NCBI GenBank assembly: GCA_963965975.1 | Contig: OZ014425.1 | Span: forward strand, 2,803,501-2,867,500 | DNA length: 64,000 nt | From: Xestospongia bergquistia | Lineage: Eukaryota; Porifera; Demospongiae; Haplosclerida; Petrosiidae | Direction: 5' to 3' | Shown here: piece by piece, positions 52,521 through 62,563 of the stretch | Layout of the letters: every line of letters starts with the position of its first letter | Position numbering within the stretch: the stretch's first letter is position 1 | Notes under the pieces: model-generated | Told to the model about the DNA's origin: nothing | The model's database searches: none | The model's input: the letters and a program-made list of their open reading frames with translations, nothing else | Program-made: the position numbers and the translations under genes

Positions 52521-55500
52521 AGACTTTAGAGTGTTAATGCAAACTAACTGACTAAAGTGTTAATAGCTGTTTATTTAGTAGTGCCACAATGTCCTTTAGA
52601 CAGAGCAGTTTACTTTATAAACTTCTCTCAATAGTCTAAACCTTCTAAAGTCTTTAACTTAAAGACTTTAGAGCGTTAATGCAAACAAACGTACTAAACT
52701 GTTAATAGCTGTTTATTTAGTTATTGCCATAATATCCTTTAGACTGAGCAGTTTACTTTATAAACTTCACACAATAGTCTAAACCTTCTAAAGTCTTTAA
52801 CTTAAAGACTTAAGAGCGTTAATGCAAACTAACTTACTAAACTGTTAACATCTGTTTATTTAGTTCATGCGATATTGTCCTTTAGACTGAGCAGTTTACT
52901 TTATAATCTTCTCTCATTAGTCTAAACGTTCTAAAGTCTTTACCTTAAAGACTTTAGAGCGTTATTGCAAACTAACTTACTAAACACTTAATAGCTGCTT
53001 ATTTATTTAGTGCCATAAAGTCCTTTAGACTGAGCAGTTTACTTTATAACTTCTCTCATTAGTCTAAACCTTCTGAAGTCATTAACTTAAGGACTTTAGA
53101 GCGTTAATGCAAACTAACTTACTAAACTGTTACTAGCTGTTTATTTAGTTCGTGCCATAAAGTTGTTTAGACTAAGCAGTTTAATTTATAAACGTCTCTC
53201 AATAGTGTAACCCTTCTAAAGACTTTAACTTAAAGACTTTAGAGCGTTAATGCAAGCTAACTTACTAAACTGTTAATACCTGTTTATTTAAATAGTGCCA
53301 TAGAGTCGTTTAGACTGAGCAGTTTACTTTATAAAATTCTTTCAATAGTCTAAACATTATAAAGTCTTTTACTAAAAAGGCTTTAGAGCGTTAATGCAAA
53401 CTAACTTACTAAGCTGTTAATAGCTGTTTAATTAGTTTGCGCCATAAAGTCCTTTAGACTGAGCAGTTTATTTTATAAACTTCTCTCAATAGTCTAAACC
53501 TTCTAAGGTCTTTAACGTAAAGACTTTAGAGCGTTAATGCAAACTAACTTACTAAACTGTTAATATCTTTTTATTTAGTTAGTGCCATAAAGTCCTTTAG
53601 ACTGAGCAGTTTACTTTATAACCTTCTCTCAATAGTCTTAACCTTCTAAAGTCTTTAACTTGAAGACTTTAGAGCGTTAATGCAAACGAACTTACTAAAC
53701 TGTTAATAGCTGTTTATTTAGTTAGTGCCATAAAATCCTTTAGACTGAGCAGTTTACTTTATAATCTTCTCTCATTACTCTAAACCTTCTAAAGTCTTTA
53801 ACTTAAAGACTTTAGAGCGTTAATGCAAACTAACTTACTAAACTGTTAATACCTGTTGATTAAGTTAGTGCCATAAAATCCTTTAGACTGAGTAATTTAC
53901 TTTATAAACTTCTCTCATTAGTCTGAACCTTCTAAAGTCTTTAACTTAAAGACTTTAGAGCGTTAATGCAAACTAACTTACTAAACTGTTAATATCTTTT
54001 TATTTAGTTAGTGCCATAAAGTCCTTTAGACTGATCAGTTTAGTTTATAACCTTCTCTGAATAGTCTAACCCTTCTAATGTCTTTAACTTAAAGACTTTA
54101 GAGGGTTAATGCAAACAAACTTTCTAAACTGTTAATAGCTGTTTATTTAGTTAGTGCCATAAAGTCCTTTAGACTGAGCAGTTTACTTTGTAATCTTCTC
54201 TCATTACTCTAACCTTCTAGAGACTTCAACTTAAAGACTTTAGAGCGTTAATGCAAACTAACTTACTAAACTGTTAATAACTGTTTAATTATTTAGTGCC
54301 ACAATGTCCTTTAGACTGAGCAGTTTACTTTATAAACTTCCCTCATTTGTTTAAACCTTCTTAAGTCTTTAACTTAAAGACTTTAGAGCGTTAATGCAAA
54401 CTAACTTACTAAACTGTTAATAGCTGTTGATTTAGTTAGTGCCATAAAGTCCTTTAGACTGTGCAGTTTACTTTATAAAATTCTCTCAATAGTCTAAACC
54501 TTCTAAAGTCTTTAACTTAAAGACTTAGAGCGTTAATGCAAACTAATTTACTAAAGTGTTAATAGCCGTTTATTTAGTTAGTGCCATAAAGTCCTTTAGA
54601 CTGAGCAGTTTACTTTATAAACGACTCTCAATAGTCTAAACCTTCTAAAGTCTTTAACTTAAAGACTTTAGAGCGTTAATGCAAACTAACTTACTAAACT
54701 GTTATTAGCTGTTTATTTAGTTAGTGCCTTAAAGTCCTTTAGACTGAGCAGTTTACTTTAAAAACTTCTCTCAATAGTCTAAACCTTCTAAAGTCTTTAA
54801 CTTAAAGACTTTAGAGCGTTAATGCAAACAAACTTACTAAACTGTTAATATCTGTTTATTTAGTCAGTGCCATAAAGTCCTTTATACTGAGCAGTTTACT
54901 TTAAAAACTTTTCTCAATAGTCTAAACCTTCTAAAGTCTTTAACTTAAAGAGTTTAGAGAGTTAATGCAAACTAATTTACTAAACTATTAATAGCTGTTT
55001 ATTTAGTTACTGCCACAAAGTCCTTCAGACTGAGCAGTTTACTTTATAAACTTCTCTCAATAGTCTAAACCTTCTAAAGTCTTTAACTTAAAGACTTTAG
55101 AGCGTTAATGCAAACTAACTTACTAAACTGTTAATAGCTGTTTATTTAGTTAGTGCCATAAAGTCCTTTAGACTGAGCAGTTTACTTTATAATCTTCTCT
55201 CATTACTCTAAACCTTCTAAAGTCTTTAACGTAAAGACTTTAGAGCGTGAATGCAAACTAACTTACTAAACTGTTAGTATCTTTTTATTTAGTTAGTGCC
55301 ATAAAGTCCTTTAGCCTGAGCAGTTTACTTTATAACCTTCTCTCAATAGTCTAAACCTTCTAAAGTCTTTAACTTAAAGACTTTAGAGCGTTATTGCAAA
55401 CTAACTTACTAAACTGTTAATAGCTGTTTATTTAGTTAGTGCCATAAAGTCCTTTAGACTGAGCAGTTTACCTTATAATCTTCCCTCATTACTCTAAACC

Positions 55501-57400
55501 TTCTAAAGTCTTTAACTTAAAGACTTTAGAGCGTTAATGCAAACTAACTTACTAAACTGTTAATAACTGTTTATTTATTTAGAGCCATAAAGTCCTTTAG
55601 ACTGAGCAATTTACTTTATAAACTTCTCTCATTAGTCTAAACCTTCTAAATTCTTTAACTTAAAGACTTTAGAGCGTTAATGCAAACTAACTTACTAAAC
55701 TGTTAATAGCTGTTTATTTAGTTAGTGCAATAAAGTCCTTTAGACTGAGCAGTTTACTTTATAAACTTCTCTCAATAGTCTAAACCTTCTAAAGTCTTTA
55801 ACTTAAAGACTTTAGAGCGTTAATGCAAACTAACTTACTAAACTGTTAATATCTTATTATAGAGTTCGTGCCATAAAGTACTTTAGACTGAGCAGTTTAC
55901 TTTATAAACGTCTCTCAATAGTCTAAACCTTCTAAAGTCTTTAACTTAAAGACTTTAGAGTGTTAATGCAAACTAACTGACTAAAGTGTTAATAGCTGTT
56001 TATTTAATAGTGCCACAATGTCCTTTAGACAGAGCAGTTTACTTTATAAACTTCTCTCAATAGTCTAAACCTTCTAAAGTCTTTAACTTAAAGACTTTAG
56101 AGCGTTAATGCAAACAAACGTACTAAACTGTTAATAGCTGTTTATTTAGTTATTGCCATAATATCCTTTAGACTGAGCAGTTTACTTTATAAACTTCACA
56201 CAATAGTCTAAACCTTCTAAAGTCTTTAACTTAAAGACTTAAGAGCGTTAATGCAAACTAACTTACTAAACTGTTAACATCTGTTTATTTAGTTCATGCG
56301 ATATTGTCCTTTAGACTGAGCAGTTTACTTTATAATCTTCTCTCATTAGTCTAAACGTTCTAAAGTCTTTACCTTAAAGACTTTAGAGCGTTATTGCAAA
56401 CTAACTTACTAAACACTTAATAGCTGCTTATTTATTTAGTGCCATAAAGTCCTTTAGACTGAGCAGTTTACTTTATAACTTCTCTCATTAGTCTAAACCT
56501 TCTGAAGTCATTAACTTAAGGACTTTAGAGCGTTAATGCAAACTAACTTACTAAACTGTTACTAGCTGTTTATTTAGTTCGTGCCATAAAGTTGTTTAGA
56601 CTAAGCAGTTTAATTTATAAACGTCTCTCAATAGTGTAACCCTTCTAAAGACTTTAACTTAAAGACTTTAGAGCGTTAATGCAAGCTAACTTACTAAACT
56701 GTTAATACCTGTTTATTTAAATAGTGCCATCGAGTCGTTTAGACTGAGCAGTTTACTTTATAAAATTCTTTCAATAGTCTAAACATTATAAAGTCTTTTA
56801 CTAAAAAGGCTTTAGAGCGTTAATGCAAACTAACTTACTAAGCTGTTAATAGCTGTTTAATTAGTTTGCGCCATAAAGTCCTTTAGACTGAGCAGTTTAT
56901 TTTATAAACTTCTCTCAATAGTCTAAACCTTCTAAGGTCTTTAACGTAAAGACTTTATAGCGTTAATGCAAACTAACTTACTAAACTGTTAATATCTTTT
57001 TATTTAGTTAGTGCCATAAAGTCCTTTAGACTGAGCAGTTTACTTTATAACCTTCTCTCAATAGTCTTAACCTTCTAAAGTCTTTAACTTGAAGACTTTA
57101 GAGCGTTAATGCAAACGAACTTACTAAACTGTTAATAGCTGTTTATTTAGTTAGTGCCATAAAATCCTTTAGACTGAGCAGTTTACTTTATAATCTTCTC
57201 TCATTACTCTAAACCTTCTAAAGTCTTTAACTTAAAGACTTTAGAGCGTTAATGCAAACTAACTTACTAAACTGTTAATACCTGTTGATTAAGTTAGTGC
57301 CATAAAATCCTTTAGACTGAGCAATTTACTTTATAAACTTCTCTCATTAGTCTGAACCTTCTAAAGTCTTTAACTTAAAGACTTTAGAGCGTTAATGCAA
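50550..57400. repeat. 3,429-bp tandem duplication (24 monomers)
   Basis: AGAGGGTTAATGC at 50,671 and 54,100 and TAGTTCATGCGATATTGTCC at 52,861 and 56,290 both give an offset of 3,429. The unit overlaps the second copy of the 2,526-bp duplication, so the region from 48,145 through 50,671 to 54,100 holds three versions of one segment. This ordering implies at least two successive events. Confidence 0.85.
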
Positions 57401-60368
57401 ACTAAGTTACTAAACTGTTAATAGCTGTTTATTTAGTTAGTGCCACAAAGTCCTTTAGACTAAGCAGTTTACTTTATAAACTTCTCTCAATAGTCTAAAC
57501 CTTCTAAAGTCTTTAACTTAAAGACTTTAGAGCGTTAATGCAAACTAACTTACTAAACTGTTAATAGCTGTTTATTTAATTAGTGCCAGAAAGTCCTTTA
57601 GACTGAGCACTTTACTTTATAAACTTCTCTCAATAGTCTAAACCTTCTAAAGTCTTTAACTTAAAGACTTTAGAGCGTTAATGCAAACTAACTTACTGAA
57701 CTGTTAATAGCTGTTTATTTAGTTAGTGCCATAAAGTCCATTAGACTGAGCAGTTTACTTTATAACCTTCTCTCAATAGTCTAAACCTTCTAAAGTCTTT
57801 AACATAAAGACCTTAGAGCGTTAATGCAAACTAACTTACTAAACTGTTAATAGCTCTTTATATAGTTCGTGCCATAAAGTCCTTTAGACTGAGCAGTTTA
57901 CTTTATAAACTTCTCTCAATAGTCTAAACCTTCTAAAGTCTTTAACTTAAAGACTTTATAGCGTTAATGCAAACAAACTTACTAAACTGTTAATAGCTGT
58001 TTATTTAGTTAGTGCCATAAAGTCCTTTAGACTGAGCACTTTACTTTATAAACTTCTCTCAATAGTCTAAACATTCTAAAGTCTTTAACTTAAAGACTTT
58101 ATAGCGTTAATGCAAACTAACTTACTAAACTGTTAATAGCTGTTGATTTAGTTAGTGCCATAAAGTCCTTTAGACTGAACACTTTACTTTATAAACTTCT
58201 CTCAACAGTCTAAACCTTCTAAAGTCTTTAACTTAAAGACTTTAGAGCGTTAATGCAAACTAACTTACTAAACTGTTAATATCTGTTTATTTAGTTAGTG
58301 CCATAAAGTCCTTTAGACTTAGCAGTTTAGTTTATAAACTTCTCTCAATAGTCTAAACCTTCTAAAGTCTTTAACTTAAAGACTTTACAGCGTTAATGCA
58401 AACAAACTTGCTAAACTGTTAATAGCTGTTTAATTAGTTATTGCCATAAAGTCCTGTAGAATGAGCAGTTTACTTTATAAACTTCACTCAATAGTCTAAA
58501 CCTTCTAAAGTCTTTACCTTAAAGACTTTAAAGCGTTAATGCAAACTAACTTACTAAACTGTTAATAGCTGTTTATTTATTTATTGCAATAAAGTCCTTT
58601 AGACTGCGCAGTTTACTTTATAAACTCCTTTCAATAGTCTAAACCTACTAAAGTCTTTAACTTAAAGACTTTAGAGCGTTAATGCAAACTAACTTACTAA
58701 ACTGTTAATAGCTGTTTATTTAGTTAGTGCCATAAAGTCCTTTAGACTGAGCAGTTTACTTTATAATCTCCTCTCATTACTCTAAACCTTCTAAAATCTT
58801 TAACTTAAACACTTTAGAGTGTTAATGCAAACTAACTTACTAAACTGTTAATGCCTGATGATTTAGTTAGTGCCATAAAGTCCTTTAGACTGAGCAGTTT
58901 ACTTTATAAAATTCTCTCATTAGTCTAAACCTACTAAAGTCTTTAACTTAAAGACTTTAGAGCGTTAATGCAAACTAACTTACTAAACTGTTAATAGCTG
59001 TTTATTTAGTTAGTGCCATAAAATCCTTTAGACTGAGCAGTTTACTATATAAACTTCTTTCAATAGTCTAAACCTTCAAAAGTCTTTAATTTAAAGACTT
59101 TAGAGCGTTAATGCAAAATAACTTACTAAACTGTTAATAGCTGTTTATTTAGTTAGTGCCATAAAGTCCTTTAGACTGAGCAGTTTACTTTATAAACTTC
59201 ACTCAATAGTCTAAACCTTCTAAAGTCTTTAACTTAAAGACTTTAGAGCGTTAATGCAAACAAACTTACTAAACTGTTAATAGCTGTTTATTAGTTAGTG
59301 CCATAAAGTCCTTTAGACTGAGCAGTTTACTTTATAAACTTCTCTCAATAGTCTAAACCTTCTAAAGTCTTTATCATAAAGACTTAAAGCGTTAATGCAA
59401 GCTAACTTACTAAACTGTTAATAGCTGTTCATTTAGTTAGTGCCATAAAGTCCTTTAGACTGAGCAGTTTACTTTATAAACTTCTCTCAATAGTCTAAAC
59501 ATTCTAAAGTCTTTAACTTAAAGACTTTAAAGCGTTAATGCAAACTAACTTACTAAACTGTTAATAGCTGTTTATTTAGTTAGAGCCATAACGTCCTTTA
59601 GACTGAGCAGTTTACTTTATAAACTTCTCTCAATAGTCTAAACCTTCTAAAGTCTTTAACTTAAAGACTTTACAGCATTAATGAAAACTAACTTACTAAA
59701 CTGTTAATAGCTGTTTATTTAGTTAGTGCCATAAAGTCCTTTAGACTGAGCAGATTACTTTATAAACTTCTCTCAACAGTCTAAACCTTCTAAAGTCTTT
59801 AACTTAAAGACTTTAGAGCGTTAATGCAAATTAACTTACTAAACTGTTAATAGCTGTTTATTTAGTTAGTGCCATAAAGTCCTTTAGACAGAGCTGTTTA
59901 CTTTATAAGCTTCACTCAATAGTCTAAACCTTCTAAAGTCTTTAACTTAAAGACTTTAGAGCGTTAATGCAAACTAACTTACTAATCTGTTAATAGATGT
60001 TTATTTAGTTAGTGCGATTAATGTCCTTTAGACTGAGCAGTTTACTTTGTAAACTTCTCTCAATAGTCTAAACCTACTAAAGTCTTTAACTTAAAGACTT
60101 TAGAGCGTTAATGCAAACTAACTTACTAAACTGTTAATAGCTGTTTATTTAGTTAGTGCCATAAAGTCCTTTACACTAAGCAGTTTAGTTTGTAAAATTC
60201 ACTCAATAGTCTAAACTTTCTAAAGTCTTTATCTTAAAGACTTGAGAGCGTAATGCAAACAAACTTACTAAACTGTTAATAGCAGTTTGCTTAGTTAGTC
60301 CCATTAAGTCCTTTAGACTGAGCAGTTTACTTTATAAGCTTCACTCAATAGTCTAAACATTCTAAAGG

Positions 60369-60453
60369 CTGAGAATTCAAGTCATAGAAAGGAGAAAGAC
60401 ATGTCAACGTACATACTTTTTGGTGACTGTTTAGAGGATTGCAAAAGTAAGTA
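60369..60453 (+). repeat. Left outer arm of an inverted repeat (partner 62,479-62,563)
   Basis: This 85-base stretch, beginning CTGAGAATTCAAGTC right after the satellite, is the reverse complement of 62,479-62,563 with three mismatches. The arm is part of a HECT-like exon plus the start of its intron. The left arm ends where the satellite begins, whereas the right copy continues as related coding sequence, so this looks like an inverted gene duplicate cut by the array rather than a classical transposon terminal repeat. Confidence 0.85.
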
Positions 60454-60721
60454 GTTTAGTCATCCTATTTATTAAAAATAAGACAACAACCTTGTATTGT
60501 ATTCATTTGCCAATGTCAATACTTTCTGGTGGTTGGGTTGGCCTTGTGGTTTATAGCTCACTAAGTAATTACATAATTGAGGTAGCTTTCAGCCTCTATT
60601 GTTTTAGTGATTTCTTTGATATCATTTCATTAGTCACTTAATGTATACATTCACTAAAATTAGTTATAAAATTTGCATATACCGTTTAGATACTTTCAAT
60701 ATACTTTTACATTCCTTACAG
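60447..60721 (+). other. Probable intron of the HECT-like remnant
   Basis: The stretch begins GTAAGTAG and ends ATTCCTTACAG after a pyrimidine-rich run, matching U2-type splice consensus. Removing its 275 bases joins ...GATTGCAAA-A to GT-CGGAGT... in the frame that gives the HECT motifs downstream. The inverted copy keeps the donor and a short stretch of this intron but lacks the rest. It is inferred from sequence only. Confidence 0.65.
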
Positions 60722-60837
60722 GTCGGAGTAATGAAGTTTCCTTAAAGGACATTCTGTGTTTCTTTACTGGTTCATCAGCTGTACCTCCATTCGGGTTTGA
60801 TATAGATCCAACCCTGTCATTCAGTCACAATGCAGTT

Positions 60838-60917
60838 TATCCAACGGCCTCTACATGTACTTTCTCACTCACTCTACGTACATGATACTACAATGACTAT
60901 AATCAATTTAAGCTCAA
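60838..60917 (+). repeat. Left inner arm of the inverted repeat (partner 62,378-62,464)
   Basis: TATCCAACGGCC to AATTTAAGCTCAA matches the reverse complement of 62,378-62,464, with a roughly 7-base gap around the TTTCTCACTCACTC stretch. Both cover the HECT active-site region and C-terminus. In the left arm this block lies about 385 bases from the outer arm; in the right arm only a short gap separates them, because of a deletion there. Confidence 0.8.
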
Positions 60918-60945
60918 AATTGATCAGGCCTTTCTTTACTTGTCA

Positions 60946-61142
60946 TGGTGGGTTTGCTGTAGTTTGATTAATGTTACATTCAATATATATTTATGTTCTT
61001 GATAGTTTATCTTATGCTCATTGTATTCATTTTATGTTGATTTTATTTTATGTTTTTTGATAGTATTGTCTATCTAATGCTTGTATACTTCTGATAAATT
61101 TTTGGTAATTTTTTTTTATTTTACATTCAATCTGTTTATATT
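60946..61142. other. AT-rich spacer, nothing recognised
   Basis: About 200 bases between the end of the HECT similarity and the end of the integrase pseudogene. It is rich in TTTTATTTTA-type runs (61,030-61,110). No reading frame, RNA gene or repeat was recognised. Confidence 0.6.
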
Positions 61143-62100
61143 TTAGAAGGGATTCATATTTTCAAAAAAAGGGGGAAATGTTTCTGTAACTGTTTGTGGT
61201 GTTTCCATCCTAGCTTGAGCCATTCTCAGAACCCATAGCTGATGTGGTGTTTGGTTGTGTGCTGTACGTAGAGGATGATTACACCATGCCTCATGAAACA
61301 TGTCTACTTGAGATTGTATAATTGGTAGATAAACAAAAAGTTGAGGGCACATATATCAACTTCACTAACTGAATCTAATAGACCTACTTCTTCCAGTGAA
61401 TAGAACAGGAAGTAATAGAATCTAATGCAACCTTCTCTCCATAAACGTTCTATTCTTTGTTTGTGGACACTTCAACCACAGATGAAACTTCCTCTCTCCA
61501 GACCTTTCTTGAAATGCTCAAGCATGAAGTGTCCAATTAGAACATTTTCTCCTCCACACTCCGAATGTACATGAGATGGTAATCCATAACACTTGACACC
61601 TTGCAGAAATGCATTAAAAACAGTCACAGCTTTGTTAGTAGAGGCTACTTTTAAGTAAACTGGAACTCGGCTATATACATCTATTCCTTCATGTATTACT
61701 AATAGCCGCCTCATAACTTTGTGATATCCATCAATCTGCCAACATTATATTGCTGACAATGAAAAGTTCTATGTAGCCTAGTTTCAAATCCCAAGGGGTC
61801 AACACAATGAATAGACTCTTTTACTCTTTCTCTTTGCAATATCTCACCATTAACTTTAAGCAGGGTCTGTATTGATCGTATACCACAAGCAGGTAAGAGT
61901 GTTACAATCTCGTTAACCAGGTCATGCAAATGTTGATTAGTTATTTCACTGAATCAATTACATTCAATTCCAAATTCTGTTAGTCTTCTTTGAATCATAT
62001 GTGTAGAGTAACCTATCAGTGCTGCAATCTAAGTTTATTTAAATCCAAGAATCTAACTTAATCCTCACATATGTCTAAAGGTGGTCGACCATGGCCTCTC
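61143..62100 (-). pseudogene. Decayed integrase (HTH plus rve/DDE core) of a eukaryotic mobile element
   Basis: DDE integrases cut and join DNA with three acidic residues. On the minus strand the pieces follow the order of animal transposon integrases. GHGRPPLDICED comes first, at about 62,060-62,100. A helix-turn-helix-like stretch (IAALIGYSTHMIQRRLTEFGI) spans 62,028-61,966. HDLVNEIVTLLPACGIRS and KESIHCVDPLGFETR follow. The core has IDGYHK (Asp at 61,730-61,732), GIDVYSRVPVYLKV and ECGGENV, with Glu at 61,559-61,561 where Asp is expected. It ends with HKQRIERLW (Glu at 61,448-61,450), SLEEVGLLD and SQVDMFHEAW...PHQLWVL. The frame is broken by stops at 62,035-62,037, 62,029-62,031, 61,954-61,956 and 61,472-61,474, a small deletion with frameshift near 61,742, a frameshift near 61,330, and a further one upstream of 62,046. 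It cannot make an active enzyme. The exact superfamily was not determined. Confidence 0.8.
61472..61474 (-). other. Premature TGA inside the integrase core
   Basis: The frame reads RGSFICG, then TGA, then SVHKQRIERLW with no shift. Relatives recalled for this family have arginine after the glycine, so a CGA to TGA change (C to T at a CpG) is the simplest explanation. It removes the catalytic Glu motif and everything after it. Confidence 0.75.
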
Positions 62101-62377
62101 ACACCCAAAGTAATCACCTTCATTGCTAGTCAATAGTTAATTGAACAATAAGTTGGTGGACTACTCCAGTTATAGGAGTGAAGTCCCAGCGATTAGGAAC
62201 CAGCAATTCTAGGTGCATACATATAAATGGTCAGCTCCCTTATAAGAGCCTTCTTAGTGCATACATATCTCGAGGAATAGATTCTCTTAAATCCTCTCTA
62301 TTCCTTCTCAAATTTGTCTATGCTTTCAATCCATCCATCCATCCTTATCAAGCTGCTGCATACACAGATAACACAGC
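62101..62377. other. Spacer between integrase and right HECT copy
   Basis: No gene was recognised. A 67-codon plus-strand frame at 62,178-62,381 has no recognisable motif and overlaps the start of the inverted HECT arm, so it is treated as chance. A four-copy ATCC run lies at 62,329-62,344. Confidence 0.6.
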
Positions 62378-62464
62378 TTGAGTTTAAATTGATTATAGTC
62401 ATTGTAGTATTGTGTTGGTAGAGTAAGTGAGAAAGTGAAAAGTACATGTAGTGGCTGTTGGATA
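62378..62464 (-). repeat. Right inner arm of the inverted repeat (partner 60,838-60,917)
   Basis: Carries the HECT C-terminal segment in reverse orientation. Just inside the outer arm the sequence reads GCAACCTTGTATCCAAC on the minus strand. CAACCTTGTAT is found in the left copy's intron (about 60,487) and TATCCAAC in its exon (60,838), so a deletion joined them at a shared TAT. Confidence 0.78.
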
Positions 62465-62478
62465 CAAGGTTGCTGGAT

Positions 62479-62563
62479 TACTTACTTTTGCAATCCTCTA
62501 AATAGTCACCAAAAAGTGTGTACGTTGACATGTCTTTCTCCTTTCTATGACTTGATTTCTCAG
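62479..62563 (-). repeat. Right outer arm of the inverted repeat (partner 60,369-60,453)
   Basis: Reverse complement of the left outer arm with three differences in 85 bases. Unlike the left arm, coding similarity continues outward past 62,563, so the point where homology ends is set by the satellite junction on the left side. Confidence 0.85.

Larger units (their letters stand above)
1..60368. repeat. 143-bp satellite DNA array, about 420 head-to-tail monomers
   Basis: The words CTCTCAATAGTCTAAACC and GAGCGTTAATGCAAAC recur every 143 bases from the first base to about 60,368, always in the same orientation. Early starts of the CTCTCAATAG word at 9, 152 and 295 give the period directly. Most monomers differ from the consensus by a few substitutions or 1-3 base indels; a few are truncated. 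Consensus GC is 43 of 143 bases. The period is 2 modulo 3 and stops occur in every frame, so no long reading frame can run through it. The left end lies outside the window. The right end is abrupt at the sequence ATTCTAAAGG. A unit length near that of nucleosomal DNA and the sheer size fit constitutive heterochromatin; centromere function is only a possibility. Confidence 0.98.
60371..60945 (+). pseudogene. HECT ubiquitin-ligase-like C-terminal domain, 5'-truncated remnant
   Basis: HECT domains form a thioester with ubiquitin on a cysteine near the C-terminus. Two coding pieces remain. Piece one is open from 60,371 to 60,446 and contains MSTYILFGDCLEDCK. It is followed by a good donor (GTAAGT at 60,447) and an intron to the acceptor TTACAG at 60,721. 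Piece two, 60,722-60,882, joins in frame and reads SLKDILCFFTG, then VPPFGFD, then YPTASTCTF, the typical order of the HECT C-lobe; TGT at 60,856-60,858 would be the catalytic cysteine. An in-frame TGA at 60,883-60,885 interrupts it, but the frame continues with YYNDYNQFKLKIDQAF, which resembles the domain's end. The 5' side is cut off by the satellite. HECT-like domains of this sort are often seen in transposon-associated animal genes. Family recognition is from memory of the motif, not a search. Confidence 0.72.

Noticed and set aside
1..60368. CRISPR array
   Set aside because: The unit is repeated in full with no unique spacers, it is 143 bp long, and the flank contains spliced animal-type gene remnants rather than cas genes.
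1..60368. Telomeric or alpha-satellite-like DNA with a CENP-B box
   Set aside because: No TTAGGG-type motif and no CENP-B box pattern (two CpGs in a 17-bp TTCG...CGGG frame) occurs in the consensus, which has only one CpG.
1..60368. Protein-coding potential or tandem gene cluster in the array
   Set aside because: The 143-bp period shifts frame every unit and stops are present in all frames, so no long frame survives.
60673..60721. Translation of the start of the 70-residue plus-strand frame as protein
   Set aside because: These bases fall in the predicted intron before the TTACAG acceptor; only the part from 60,722 shows HECT motifs.
61164..61178. Polypurine tract of a retroelement next to the integrase
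   Set aside because: The purine run is on the plus strand, while the integrase reads on the minus strand, where it is a pyrimidine run inside coding sequence. No long terminal repeat or primer-binding site was seen.
61143..61929. Three separate small minus-strand genes (61,143-61,352, 61,472-61,714, 61,711-61,929)
   Set aside because: They are consecutive pieces of one integrase broken by a stop and frameshifts; coding similarity also runs through the gaps between them.
62178..62381. 67-residue plus-strand protein
   Set aside because: It has no recognisable motif, its composition is ordinary, and it overlaps the inverted HECT arm. Most likely a chance frame.
60369..62563. True terminal inverted repeats of a DNA transposon starting CTGAG
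   Set aside because: The arms are coding sequence and the right copy's coding similarity continues past the supposed terminus. No convincing target-site duplication is present (only GG on both sides), and the two outer flanks are unlike each other. Kept only as an inverted gene duplicate.
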